This document shows, piece by piece, positions 1-26,334 of a DNA stretch of 64,000 bases. A program made the position numbers and the translations under genes. Under the pieces are notes generated by a model. The model made no database searches. It was given only the letters and a program-made list of their open reading frames with translations, and was not told where the DNA came from. The DNA is from Plotosus lineatus (Eukaryota > Chordata > Actinopteri > Siluriformes > Plotosidae). The stretch lies in contig CM045750.1 in assembly GCA_024760905.1 (NCBI GenBank), positions 13,246,919 to 13,310,918 of the forward strand, written 5' to 3'. How positions within the stretch are numbered: position 1 is the first letter of the stretch; the number at the start of each line of letters is the position of its first letter.

Positions 1-141
1 GTATAGAACATGTTCCGAATAGCAGCAGCACATATAGTTAGCGTTTTTTGAAAGAGGACCATATGGTCCTGCTGGGGTTAAACGGTGAAATGTTTTTTTA
101 TTTCGTAGTCAAGAGTCATGTGTTGCTGTGTAAAGAGATCG

Positions 142-179
<38 letters not shown>

Positions 180-222
180 AATACTAACTTTTCTATTCAT
201 GTACTTTGCAAATAATGTGCAG

Positions 223-14586
<14,364 letters not shown>

Positions 14587-14785
14587 TGTCACCATTTGAC
14601 CTGTACAGCTATGTTGTACCTTTCAGGCCACACTTCTTCACCATCACTAGATCATCAAAAACAGCTGACTGCATAAATTTGGAATCATCTGAGAGCCTTT
14701 TGTGCTAAACAGCCTACCATTCAAGTGTCAGTCAATGTCTCTGACCTTGCAGCTACTGTGACTGAACTCAAGACAAATATGTCCT

Positions 14786-14832
<47 letters not shown>

Positions 14833-15010
14833 CTTCCTGCTTTTCGGTTTTCATAAGCTCAATGATCAGTAGCTAAAATATAGTATGAACGAGTGCTGCA
14901 TACAAATGTTATTACTATGGAACTATACACTACTAAAGCTGGAGATGGCACTGAATTTTTTGATAAATAAATTCTCAGACTGACAAAATTTTCCAATAAA
15001 GAGCGAGACA
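14587..15010 (+). other. tbx22: tbx22 probable 3' UTR with poly(A) signals
   Basis: AATAAA hexamers at 14,966-14,971 and 14,995-15,000 follow the stop by about 0.4 kb, with an (AT)n run at 14,792-14,827 between. Placement is inferred; no cleavage site can be proven. Confidence 0.5.
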
Positions 15011-15089
15011 GACATTTGATTTTAATTACTTTGTATTGGGTATTTTAACTCAGAACTCTGCCTGGTCTCTGTGAATGTTTTTTGCACAC

Positions 15090-15092
<3 letters not shown>

Positions 15093-15141
<49 letters not shown>

Positions 15142-15152
15142 ATATATGTATA
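15093..15152. repeat. (TA)n(TG)n microsatellite
   Basis: ATATATAT, then about 17 TG units, then a TATATGTATATA tail. Confidence 0.9.
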
Positions 15153-15507
15153 CAGTATACATAAATCAACCATTAAAATGTGTTTAAGACCAGAGTTTTA
15201 GATTGCATTTTGTTGTTGTTGTTTTTCTACAAAGCATCAATGTAATGTACTAACAATGTTCTATTTTTGTGTCAGATCAGAAGACAATCATTAACTTGTT
15301 AAGGAAATAATGAACTACAGCACCAATTAATTAGCAAGAGAAATATTAAGACCTTACATATTAAACCTGCTTGAGTGAATTGTTTTAAAAAGCATCTGCC
15401 CAACGTGTTGAATGAAGCAAACACTACATATATAAGACACTACATACATAAAAAGTAGAAGGTAACTCCTATAATTCATTTTATGGTCTAAGACTGGTTT
15501 ATACCGT

Positions 15508-15815
15508 CTGTCTGTCTGTCTTCCTTTCGGCTTTTTTCCCTTTTACTCGGGAGTCGCCACAGCGAATCCTTTGATTCGCACGTTTGATTTGGCAGAGGTT
15601 TTTACGTCGGATGCCCTTCCTGTCACAACCCTTTTGGCAAGGGACAGAAACACGCTGATGACTTTGCAGCTACTCTTTACGAAAGTCAGCAATGGTTCTT
15701 TTACATGCCTCTCACCATAGACAGTGAGAGACATGGCCCGCCTTTGATAACCCAGTTAGCTGCACTGGGGGGGGACAGTGACAACCTTGTGGAGAGTGGG
15801 ACTCGAACCCCGTCT
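15508..15815 (-). repeat. SINE-A with RTE-type tail
   Basis: In reverse, the body (TTGTCACTGTCCCCCC, CATTGCTGACTTTCG) leads into GACAGGAAGGGCATC and ends AAGCCGAAAGGAAGACAGAC. The tRNA-like head is cut short at about 15,815. Confidence 0.85.
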
Positions 15816-16289
15816 ATTAAGTGGTTTCATAACTTTTCTCAAAAAATGTATTTTGATGTAATAATGTTTCCTCAGGTCAGAACAATAATGCATAATTTCT
15901 ACAAGTATTTTGCCCGTTTCCAGGGCTCTGCAAAAACGGATTATCTAAAGATGCGGAAATGGCCTGTTTCCCCTAATTTTCTTGTCAGAGTAGCTCACTT
16001 TCAAAATATGTCTCAGTTGTAAGTAGTATGTTTCTACACAACTGTTCGAAAGAAGTTGTTGTATTGATCATGTGTAATTTTTCTTTCTTTTTGATATACT
16101 GTATTAATTAAGCTTCAGAAATTCAGCTTTTGCATTTAAACCATTGAAAGTGAGCACATACACAATTTTTAAACCAAGCAGAAGTAATTCAGTTATACCT
16201 CATTCAGTTCAATTCAGTTTTATTAGTATACCTTTTTTGTTTGCTTTTTTACATGGAAAAAAAATATATATAAAAATTTTAAGATTTAA

Positions 16290-16536
16290 GGTTGGGGGTT
16301 CAAGCCCTACTGTCAACGGTTGTCACTGCTGTCCCCCAGTGCAACTAACTAGGTTATTAAACTTTCTTTGGTGAGAGGCATGTGAAACAGTCATTGCTGA
16401 CTTTCATAGCCGTCAGATTGCTTCAGCCTGGTGAGTTGTCCAGGAGGTACACTGCCCTCACTCAGAGTCGGCTGAGATGGGCACCAGTCTCCCTGCGACC
16501 CTAATTAGGATTAAGCAGTCCAGAAAATGAATGAAT
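16290..16536 (+). repeat. SINE-A, L2-type tail, head-truncated and internally deleted
   Basis: Begins within the B-box region (GGTTGGGGGTTCAAGCCC), keeps the GTCATTGCTGACTTTCAT block, and ends in the L2-type tail TAATTAGGATTAAGCAGTCC with GAATGAAT. Confidence 0.8.
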
Positions 16537-16954
16537 ATTTAGAATGAGTTGTGTCAAAGTACAGCTGTGGAGCTGGTTTGCACCAAAAAGTAGTGCCTTT
16601 CCCTTCTGTGCTGAGCTGCACTGTAATAGTGTCCCACTCTTAATATGCCACATATGGTCTTCATTTCATTATGATTCACATAACAATTCCGTGCAGGAGA
16701 TACGTCTCCTGTTCTTTTATTATTTTGTAGATGAACAGTATTTGTAATGTCGTAAGGTATAGTTTTATATGGGCAACAGCACCATCAACTAAATAAAGCT
16801 GCAGTGTAGAAATCTATCCATGTTGTCTGTCGCTCTGTTAACATCTGCTATGGTTAGTTTCCCTCATTACAGCGTCTGGGCTTTTGTAATAGTCGTTTTA
16901 CTTGTTTAAATTAAAAAAAGCTTTAACCAAATTCAGGTTGTCCAAAACGGGCCC

Positions 16955-17105
16955 ATATCATGCTTGTTTTAGGCTTTCTTTACTGGTTACCAGTGAGCTT
17001 CAGAATTCATTTTAAAATCTTGACCTTAACTTTTATAGCCAGTAATGAACCAAGCCTCTTCTTATATCTCTGACCTATTACTTCACATTCCTACCCACAG
17101 TCTGA
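16955..17105 (+). mobile_element. L2-like LINE fragment
   Basis: Reads approximately LLVTSELQNSF-type and FKILTLTFIASNEPSLFLY, the WLPVxxRIxFKIL...YLS signature that ends L2/Rex1-type reverse transcriptases. Very short and diverged. Confidence 0.5.
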
Positions 17106-18660
17106 GGTCAGCAGCAGTGGTGTCGTGGTAAAAAAAAGTGGATAAACTGTAAAAAAATGAATGAGGTGTGGAGCAGCACGGCGGGGGGTTTGGGGGTCTC
17201 CCTCAGGAAAAATTTTTGAATTTTGGGCTTGTAGAAGGCATTTGAAGTCATTTTTAGCGTATAAAAGTGCCTTCACATCCAACACATTTTGAAGCAATTA
17301 CACACTGAAAACTTGAATCTAGATCTAATAAAAGCAACGACAATTTTAATGTAAAATACACAGCACCTTCAAAACCTAAGCAACTAGTGGCAACTAGCCA
17401 GTAGCCTGCACAGACTACACTGCTGCAGCAGTTCTGCCATGGGCTAGTTAACTATACAGATCTAGTCACTCCACAAGCATTATGTCCCGTATTCTATATC
17501 TATAGACATTTTATGCAAAATTATAAAATCTTTTCACTAACAGGTTAATGGCTCAACGCTATATATAATGCTGGAGAGGTCTGAAATACGACATATAAAT
17601 ATCCTGAGATAAATATAATGCGGCATGCCAATATTATAATTGGCAACATTGAATGGTTTTATAATATCATTCTCATAAATATATATGCTACACAGCACAG
17701 TGCTTCAAACATCGCTCAGTGACACATCTCACAGTCTAAATTTAGATCTATAGAGAGTTTGTAAAGCAGGCTGTTACCAGAGTCATGGATTGTTGCTACA
17801 GTTGCAGCCTCTGCTGCAGGTTGTGCAAGGCATGTTTTTTTTTTCTTGGCTCTGATCAGTCTGAGTAGACATGAGCATAAATATATATGAGATGTATTTT
17901 TCTCATATATTCTGAGAAGAAGAAACAGAAGAAATCTTCATAGGTCGAAGACACAATGAAGCTTGCGTCAATACTCCGTTATTAGGTTTTTTTTATATAT
18001 ATTCTCTTTTTAATATATTTTCATATATTCAACCGGTAGTATAAATTATATATAATTGCAGTAAAGGTAAATTTACTATGAATTACAAGCATTTCACATA
18101 AACACATACCTGCTGATGAGGTCTAATCGGGGTTCATGAAGCTACCTAGGCATGTGTTAGCCGGGGGCTGTGAGGGTCAGGGACATTTGGAAGGAAAACT
18201 CTTAATTCGAGCCCCACCCAGAGTTTCTGTTTGTGCTGCTTTCGCTCCTCAAATTCTGTCATACGTCCCTTTAGCCATCTCCTGTTAGTTCTAATAACAT
18301 TCACATTTGCCTGACAAATCCAATCTATGACACGATAAGCACAAATCCTCTCACAAAAATAATTATATATTGCATCTCCCAATGTCACTTGTGGTCAAGT
18401 GGCCCACAGATACGTAATGGGGAGCTGAAAGACAGAGAGATCTGTCAGCAAGTGTTTTTTATGTCATGCCTGACCAGTAAAACGGTTTCCACATTTTGAC
18501 CTCTGCTCCGTCATCACTATGTTGGCATTCTCCTGTCAAATCCAGTCTGCTGTTCTCTCCAGAGTTCCCCATGAAAGACCTTTCAGTTAAAGGTGGAGCT
18601 TTCACTTGTTAAGGCACGTGCAAATAAGTGTCGGAAATTACAGGTTAAGGAAAGACTAGT
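17106..18660. other. AT-rich intergenic stretch, unassigned
   Basis: No coding potential. The segment from about 17,115 (AGCAGTGGTGTCGTGG) to about 17,300 (GGGTCTCCCTCAGGAAAAA) looks like the edge of an old DNA transposon, but I could not find a matching opposite end. Several short ATATA runs. Confidence 0.4.
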
Positions 18661-18679
18661 TATCTCCTGCAAACATACT

Positions 18680-18974
18680 GTTGGGTTTTTACACCCGAGC
18701 CTCATGGCTCATCAGGTCGGTGCTTATCCCTGGTTTCCATAGCGTGAAGCAACCAGGAGTTCAACTCCCGCTGGATGAGACGCTAGTCCATCACAGGTTA
18801 CCTTCCCAGTATATTTTTACTGGTACCCATTTATACTGCTGGGTGAACAGAGGCACACTTGTGGTTGAGACCTTGCCCAGGGGTCTTAGCACAGTGAGGG
18901 TCTCAGTGGGATTCGAACTCACAACCTCCCGATCACGAGTGCAGCACCCTAACGACTACGCCATCGGCCCCACT
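18680..18974 (-). repeat. SINE-B, full length
   Basis: In reverse: GGCGTAGTCGTTAGGG head, B box GTTCGAATCCC, then GGGCAAGGTCTCAACCACA, GTACCAGTAAAAATATACTG, and an end in TGTAAAAACCCAAC. Twelve-bp duplications TGCAAACATACT lie at 18,668-18,679 and 18,975-18,986. A tRNA-derived family unrelated to SINE-A except for its head. Confidence 0.9.
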
Positions 18975-19079
18975 TGCAAACATACTAGTATAACAATTAT
19001 TTGTTTACAGCATGCTGAATATAACTAAATAAAAGCATTTCATGGTTTTTTTAAACTTTTTATTTATTTATTTTTTTAT

Positions 19080-19225
19080 TGTATCCTGTTTTAATCCGGG
19101 CTTAGCTTCATTAGTTCCCGGTGTATTTTACAGTTCATTTTAAACTTCTTCCGTTTGTTTTCTTCTAATTGTTTCTATTTTCTTAAATGGCCTCGCCCCA
19201 CCTTACCTCTCTGAGCTGCTTCATC
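19080..19225 (+). mobile_element. L2-like LINE scrap
   Basis: Recalls the 3' RT region (SFISSGV-like, then MASPHLTSLSCF resembling LAPPYLSELL). Weak; too short for a clade call. Confidence 0.35.
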
Positions 19226-19488
19226 AAATCATAATCAAGTATATCAAATCATGCCATTTCAAGTAAACAGCATTATGAACCTTTATTATGAAACAGGGCA
19301 TGAACACGCCATGATTAGTTTCATTTTTTGGGACCATAAATCAATATTTCATGTGGATTAAGCTTAAATCAGAATGATGATAGTTTGCCATGGTCACTTG
19401 GAACATGTGGTATATCACTTCACACTTTAAAGGGATAAAAATACTGAGATTTTTTGTGATTGCTGTAGTTTATACTAAACTATCATCA

Positions 19489-19700
19489 GCTACACAGAGC
19501 TGTTAACTGGCTCAAAATGCGGAATTCACCTGAATGGTCTCAAGATCATTGTTAATCCAATCTGTAAAAATCTCATTTTTAACAACAGATCAGAACAGAC
19601 ACTATTTGCTACACAGAGCTGTGAGCCAACTCAAAGCATAGAGCTCATGTGACCTGCCACAGGGTTTGTTGGTAAAATATATAAATATGAATCTCATTTT
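19489..19700. repeat. Imperfect tandem duplication, about 119-bp unit
   Basis: GCTACACAGAGCTGT recurs at 19,489 and 19,608, each followed by an AACTCAAA-like block, a CTCATGTGACCTG/TTCACCTGAATGG block and AATCTCATTTTTAA. Not a known transposon as far as I can tell. Confidence 0.6.
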
Positions 19701-19844
19701 AATTTGCTTTTAATGATGGTTCTGCATCGTGCAGCCACGACTCTGTAAAGAGTTTTAAAAGATACGGTTTCAGAGCGCTTACACTCTGCAGCTGTCTGCA
19801 CTGGGAGCTCGCTTGTATCCTCATTCATTCATCATTCATTTTCT

Positions 19845-20178
19845 AAACTCACTCATTCAGTCATTTTCTGAACCTCTTAATCATAATCAGGGTTGTGGGG
19901 TGACCGGCGCCCATCTCAGCCGACTCTGGATGAGGGCACGGTACACCATCGGAGGGCAGAACCACGCTGATGGCTATGCAGCATACCTTTGACAAAAAAC
20001 AAGCAATAGTTCTTTTACATGCCTCCCACCACAGACAGTGAGAGACATGGCTGGCCTTTGATATCCAAGTTAAGCTGCACTGGGACAAAACAGCAGTGAC
20101 AACCCATTGATAGTGGGGCTTGAACCCCTCTCTCTGTGATCAGTAATCCAGCACCCTACCACCAGGCCACAACCGACC
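19845..20178 (-). repeat. SINE-A with L2-type tail
   Basis: In reverse: tRNA-like head with GGTTCAAGCCCC-type B box, body TTGCTTGTTTTTTGTC (degenerate), and tail GGGCGCCGGTC to GAATGAGTGAG. Old, diverged copy. Confidence 0.8.
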
Positions 20179-20375
20179 ACTTGCTTGCATCCATCATGTA
20201 AAAAAATAAAATAACATAATGATTTTAAGCAAAAGTAAAATTATTATTATTTATTTTATTTTTTTTTTTTTTTACATTTTTTCCAAGGAGAAGAAGAATT
20301 GTCAAATTATCAGTAGGATGACCCAAAACATCAGTATGTAACATGGACAGAATGAATAGCCTCCTATTCATTAAT

Positions 20376-20450
20376 CTTCTTTCTTCTTTTCCTTTCGGCT
20401 TTTCCCCTTTTCCAGGGGTCGCCACAGCGAATCATCTGATTCGCACATTT
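20376..20450 (-). repeat. 75-bp RTE-type tail-only insertion
   Basis: In reverse: AAATGTGCGAATCAGATGAT, TCGCTGTGGCGACCCCTGG, then AAGCCGAAAGGAAAAG. Only the 3' tail was integrated. It is framed by a perfect 17-bp duplication GCCTCCTATTCATTAAT at 20,359-20,375 and 20,451-20,467. Confidence 0.9.
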
Positions 20451-20469
20451 GCCTCCTATTCATTAATAA

Positions 20470-22590
20470 TAGCTTTAAATAATAATTGTGTAATTACTTA
20501 CATTATTCCAAATGATAATGCTTGACATACTTAACTTTTCTTTATTATCTAAAGTCAATAAATTCCAATACATCAGTGATCGGTGGGTGCACTAGATACA
20601 CTGTGTAACACAGACAGAAAAAGTTACATATATCACTGATTCCATTTTAAATCTGATGCTTATTTGCCAATTTTACCACGCACATACAGATTCCGTGGTT
20701 CATTGTGCATGCACCTGTGCTCCGTTTCATGTGGTTATTGGACCTGTGGAGACCTTAGCAGAGGCTCAGCAGGATTAATGAGTCCTTTCTCTTGTCAAAA
20801 ACCTGAGCATGAAAGAAGTGTAAACTAGGAATTATTTGAATTATTTCAAAAACTGTGTTCACCATCTATGCATATTTTGATATGATTTTATCTCCCAGGC
20901 ATGCACTAAAGATTTTGATGCATTAATTCACAAATAAACATGAACATGGAAATATTTATCCAAGTTTGAAGCTGAGTAGTTGAAAAATGTGCCGGTTTCA
21001 TGATCAGACTCAAAATCAAACAATTCAATGCATCGCATTCCATCTTCGGAATCTTCTGTGATGTCCCTTTATTGCATAAATAATTGCACTTATTTAAAAT
21101 GTTAAAATAAGCTTACCCTTGAGAACAACATTATGGATACTGTTCAAAGATATTAAACAACTTGTTAATCAAATACATTTGTTCCTACACTTATGTTGAT
21201 TTGTATTTGCCCTTATCAAGATTCAATGGGTAATTTGTCACATATACAAAAAACAAGTTCTCCTATATTTTCCTGCATAATACTGGACAAGACTTGACAA
21301 AGCCTGAGGAAAGATTTCTGGAAGCCTGGAATTGATGCAAAATTAGTGATGGCTGAAAAAAATAGTTAATTACACTGAGAAATGCTCATTTCAGATTTGC
21401 ATTTAGAATATTAAATGCTTAACTAGTTTCCTTTTTCTTGATTTGATGGTTTTTTTTAATGTAAGGTGCTACCTATTTTGGGTTCTAGTTTTATGTTTTT
21501 GAACTTTTTGAGCAATTTGTGTGTTTTTGAATGCGGCATAGAACAATTAATTACAGAATTACAGAACCCCATACCAGTTTGGAAACCAGCTTCAAATATT
21601 TTAACTCTGTGCACTTTTCCCCATTTACTTTTATTTGCTATTACACTGGGCAACCATAACAAAAATGATTAGCTTTTACACTGCTTTTTTACAGGTAGTA
21701 AAATCATTGTTGTGCAGTGTAATAGACAGAAGGAAATGCTCAAACTGCCCAGATAGTTTTTGCTCCGTCTGTAGCAAGTATACCATCGCAGAACAGCAGA
21801 TAAATGTGAGTGAAGAACGACTAGAAAGAAGTTAATAACTACTATTTTGTGACTTTCTGATTTTCCTGAAACACCAAAGTCAATTTAGTAACCAGAGTTT
21901 TTACCTGATATCAGACAAAGTACTTTTTTATTTATTTCCCAGTATAATTTATCATATGATACCCAACCTTTCCAGAATTTATATTCCTCAGCTCTACAAG
22001 CTTCCTGTAAATGACAAGCCATTTTTTCATTCACTGAATGTCAGTCATAATCCCGTTTTTCTCTATAACATAAGCAGGGACAGAACCAGAACATGGGATG
22101 CTCTATCTTTGGGTATCAAGTGTAAAGCAAAAGCAGGTGATTTAAAGCTACAATGTGTCTGCTCCCTGCAAGGAGCACTTTCAAGTGGTGCTCTAAGGTC
22201 AGTACAGTCGTATGGCTCCAGATGCTGCTGTCATTCCAAGACTTGACCTGCAGGATGTGGCTGATAGGCCATGAACTGTCCAGTCCATTGCACAGGTAAT
22301 TGATTTCAGGGCGAATGCTTCAGTCACTGATACACTCAAACATGACTATTGACTGCTGAAGGTCTACTTCTCAGCCAGAGGCATGCTGTCTGGGGTAATT
22401 TAATTAGAGACGCAGGAGTGTGAATAATTGCAACCCGTCAACCACTTTTCCATATGTGTGCAGGTTACACCATTCACCTCTCCCTGACTTTTAATACACA
22501 CACATGGTAAAGCCCACACACATAAAGTGCTTATTATGATCTTTTATAACATGATTTTTATTCCTTTTTAAATTTCTTTCTTTCCTATTC
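20470..22590. other. Repeat-poor intergenic block
   Basis: About 2.1 kb without any recognised repeat, AT-rich, with many TAAT cores (for example GATGCATTAATTCAC near 20,915). No ORF looks genuine. It may contain non-coding regulatory DNA of tbx22 or simply be unique sequence. Confidence 0.4.
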
Positions 22591-22595
22591 TTTTC

Positions 22596-22927
22596 GTCAT
22601 TCAGTTCATTTTCTGTAATCGCTTAATCCTAATTAGGGTTGCGGGGAGGCTGGCACCCATCCCAGCCGACTCCCAGCAAAGGGCAGAGTACACCCTGACG
22701 CTGACGGCTTTGCAGCCTTCTCCTGTCAAAAGTCAGCAATGGTTCTTTTACATGAATCTCACACCGTAGACAGTGAGAGGCATGGCCAGCCTTTGATAAC
22801 CCAGATAGCGGCACTGGGTGTGTGTGTGTTGGGGGGGGCAGTGACAACCTGTGGTGAGTGGGGCTTGAACCCCCAACCTTAGGCTCAGTGATCCAGCGCC
22901 CTATAACACTCGGCCACCACTGCCCTT
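22596..22927 (-). repeat. SINE-A with L2-type tail
   Basis: Duplications ATTCTTTTC at 22,587-22,595 and 22,928-22,936. In reverse it shows the head with GGTTCAAGCCCC, CAAAGGCTGGCCATG, CCATTGCTGACTTTTGAC and tail TAATTAGGATTAAGCG. Confidence 0.88.
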
Positions 22928-23389
22928 ATTCTTTTCTTTTGAACAGTTATTCAAATATCTCTATAATTACTTATTTGTTGCAGCCGAGCTAGTGCTGTGC
23001 CACATTAATGTAGTAGCCTGTAATATTTTCAAAACAAACAAACAAACAAAACAAAAAAAAACAAAAAAAGAACAAAGAAAATAAAAAATTGCTATTGCGG
23101 TCCCATAATACTGTTAATAATACAATTATTATAATCTGTTCGTGTATTGTGACATCACAGCATGTCCATAATACTTTACTTGCCTTTTCTATTGACTTAT
23201 GAGGACATCATTAGAAAACTATTCATTTTTCATTTGAGTTGGCTGTAGTAAGATAGGACATATATGTTGTCCATGTTATGGTTGTATGCTTTGTGATGCT
23301 GTAATATACAAGCAGAGTTTGAGGTTTGGAGAGGGCTACAAAGGAAGTTATTAGGTCATAGGAGTTTCAACTGTAAGCATACGATTACT

Positions 23390-24373
23390 TTCATTCATTC
23401 ATTTTCTGTAACCGCTTAATCCTAATTAAGGTTACAGGAAGGCTGGCGCCCATCCCAGCTGACTCCGGGCGAGGGCAGAATACACCCTGGACAGCTCTCC
23501 AGGCCATTGTAGGGCAGAAACATGCTGACAGCTATGCAGCTACTCCTGTCGAAAGTCAGCGATGGTTCTTTTACACGAACCGCTCACTATAGACCAGGGG
23601 TCCCCAAACTTTTTCCTGCAAGGGCCACATAACTTTTCCCTTTTCTGATGGGGGGGGGGCTGAGCTCAGTTTATAACAGAAAAAGTGTGACAATCGCAGG
23701 GCTGTCGAAACATTTATTGTTTTCCAGTAAGCCACGCATTACCAGGTATTAATAACCCTTTCCGGTACCTTCACAGAAAAAATTCAGGAAATAAATAAAA
23801 AAACGCTGGTGGCTATCAGATGAGCAACCTGAAAGCTGCCTGAACAGATGACTGGCTCAGCTGAGCCTGGGGTAAAAATGCATTCTCCTGAGCTAACGGT
23901 CCACTTTTTAACAAAAAAAGTAATCGTTTGTCCACTGCAGGCTAAATAACCTGCATTCTGAATCAATGTTTTTCTTCCATAACCTTTTCACAATTATTCC
24001 ATTCTATGTGACAATTATTCCATTCTATGTGACTTGGATTTTTGTTTTTTTTTGCTCAGATGGGGCACAGATGGCAGAAGGGTCGAGTAGAATGCCATGT
24101 TCTGGGTGTGTATTAGTCTTGATCGCATGGTCAGACTAAAAAAAAACAAATAATCATAATGCCTCTCTTGCATTGTTCAGGGGGCCAGGCCAAATGTGGA
24201 GGTGGGCCGTATCCGGCCCGCGGGCCGTAGTTTGGGGACCACTGCCATAGACAGTGAGAGACATGGCCAGGGGGGCATGGGGGGGGCAGTGACAACCTTG
24301 TGGAGAGTGGGACTCAAACCCCCAACCTTAGGATCACTGATCCAGCACCTTTACCACCAGACCACCGCTGCCC
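23390..24373 (-). repeat. SINE-A with L2-type tail, split by a hAT element
   Basis: The two halves (23,390-23,594 and 24,245-24,373) resume exactly at the CTATAGAC/CCATAGAC site inside the SINE body. The tail half includes GGCGCCCATCCCAGC; the head half ends GGTGGTCTGGTGG in reverse. Confidence 0.85.
23595..24244. mobile_element. hAT-type element nested in SINE-A
   Basis: Terminal repeats CAGGGGTCCCCAAACTTTTT and CGTAGTTTGGGGACCACTG with 8-bp duplications CTATAGAC and CCATAGAC (one difference). It is 650 bp, with subterminal GGGCCACATAAC and CCGGCCCGCGGGCC. No transposase ORF is seen. Confidence 0.85.
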
Positions 24374-24419
24374 AGCATAATAACTTAAACAAATAATAAG
24401 AGTAACCGACATGAAGATG

Positions 24420-26030
24420 AGAAGCACAAGCAATTAAAACATATTTAAAATAGTATTACGACAACTGTGTGGAAATGTTATGTATATTAGTATGATTATA
24501 AGCAGATGTCCTGTGTATACTTCTCTGTAAAAGAACTGGGGAAAGCCCTTTTCAGAACATGACTGGCTACACATGCCCCACTGGGGGCAAGTTGAACTAA
24601 TGCATGCAGTTTCCTGAATCTGTTTTGTGCTTTATTCATTTGACAGTCTTGGGGTGCGAATGCAAATTTAATTCTTTAAAAAAAGGAGAAAAAAATTAAT
24701 GCCCAGCCCATTGACCACCACAGACTTCTATCTAGGAATATACTGAGGGAAATGTTTTTATTTCAGAACCAAAGGGGAGGTGGCAGGGATTATTTATGTT
24801 ACTGTATTCTGTTTTGTCTGGCACAAACTCTAAGCTGGGCAAACTAGCTTAATTTGTGTTCAGTTTTTAGTAAAGAAAAATATTTTTATCCACGGTACCT
24901 AATGGAGAATTTGTTTTAATTTACAAAGATAACAGAAAGAGACAAGGCAGGGGACTGGATGGGCGAAAAAAAAAAAAAAGATTTGTAAACTTTATCCCAA
25001 TGTGCTATGTAATAATATGTTTATTATTATGCAAGATTAATAATTAGAGTAACATGAAAAATAGTATATATTATTACATATCACTAATATATTGTTGCTT
25101 TAATATATAAAATATTTTTTGGAGTCTCATGTCAAAAACCGTATACTTTTTTTTAAAAGTGGCATGGGAGCCATTAAAGATTTAAAATAACGTGTTACCA
25201 ATTTGCTACAATAATAGTTTCAGGGCAATCTTACTCCTTTATGGCAGCCTATCAGACTTCATCCATGTTTTGAATTACCATCACCTTTCGAAAGGGACAT
25301 AAGTAATGTAATCGCCTAACAACAGGTAATAAACTTGTCTGCACCAATGTACATAATGAAAGCTTCTGCCCAGCTTTGCTGTCAGTCAAACTCTCTTGAT
25401 TAAAATTAACTGGGATGGGCTTTTCCTAAGAGCCAGAGGTCATGTACCTAAGTCCTGGTGGAATACACCGAGACACGGGCTACACTCAGTACCTGAAATT
25501 GGTTGCAGATGAAGTAGATAGGGTGCTCCCCTCATTGCTCAATAATGATGGCTTGGCATGCGAATCACTGAGTCCCACTTCCGACCTACGTGTGACTTTT
25601 GACCTTACATCTGTTTCCTTTTGCGGAGCTGGTGCAGAAGGGAACCTGAGACAGCCAGCCAAGGGCTGTTATGAAAGACGACTATTTAAGTCACAAGCTT
25701 CCAGGCTTGGTTGTGGAAGACTTGGACTGTGCTGTCAAAGCTGCAATAACAAATGATCTGACAGAAAAAGAGGAGAGGCTGGCCAACTGTTTAAAAGAAA
25801 AGAAATAAAATCTTTTAATGAAAATGGGATTTATATTTGCAGAATCCTTTCAGTCCAAGTGTCAGATACTCCAAAACAAAATATAAATAATAAGTTGTAT
25901 GTAATATGTGATATAGTGGGCAAACACACGAGTTGAGCCGACTCAACTAGGAGAAGAGTTATTCAGCCAAAGAGGAATTTCAGAACACACCCAAAGTGGG
26001 TCCAATCCCTCACAAGGTAAAAAAGGTAGG
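24420..26030. other. Repeat-poor intergenic block
   Basis: About 1.6 kb between SINEs with no recognised repeat. 25,250-25,760 is less AT-rich than its surroundings and holds an open frame of 104 codons (25,442-25,756) that I do not recognise and do not call a gene. Candidate conserved non-coding sequence by position only. Confidence 0.4.
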
Positions 26031-26036
26031 TAAAGT

Positions 26037-26334
26037 CTGTTGGGTTTTTACACCCGAGCCTAGTGGCTCATCAGGCCTGTGCTTATCCCCGGTTTCTGTA
26101 GTGTGAAGCGACCAGGAGTTCAACTTCTCCGGGATGGGACGCTAGTCCATCGCAGGTTACCTTCCCAGTATATTTTTACTGGTACCCATTTATACTGCTG
26201 GGTGAACAGAGGCACACTTGTGCTTGAGACCTTGCCCAGGGGTCTTAGCACAGTGAGGGTCTCAGTAGGATTACGAACTCACAACCTCCCGATCATGAGC
26301 ACTTCACCCTAACCACTACACCATGGGACCCACC
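26037..26334 (-). repeat. SINE-B
   Basis: Same family as 18,680-18,974: in reverse GGTGTAGTGGTTAGGGTG, GGTACCAGTAAAAATATACT and the TGTAAAAACCCAAC end. CCCTCAC(A/G)AGGTA occurs on both sides (near 26,008 and 26,333) and may be the target duplication. Confidence 0.88.

Noticed and set aside
15705..16022. 105-codon plus-strand ORF
   Set aside because: Its first third is the reverse of a SINE-A body, and the remainder has no recognised homology.
17115..18440. Complete DNA transposon
   Set aside because: The left edge looks transposon-like but no matching terminal repeat or target duplication could be found on the right.
25442..25756. 104-codon open frame in the repeat-poor intergenic block
   Set aside because: No recognisable family, no splice or promoter context, and codon content not convincingly coding. 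Kept only as part of a possible conserved non-coding region.
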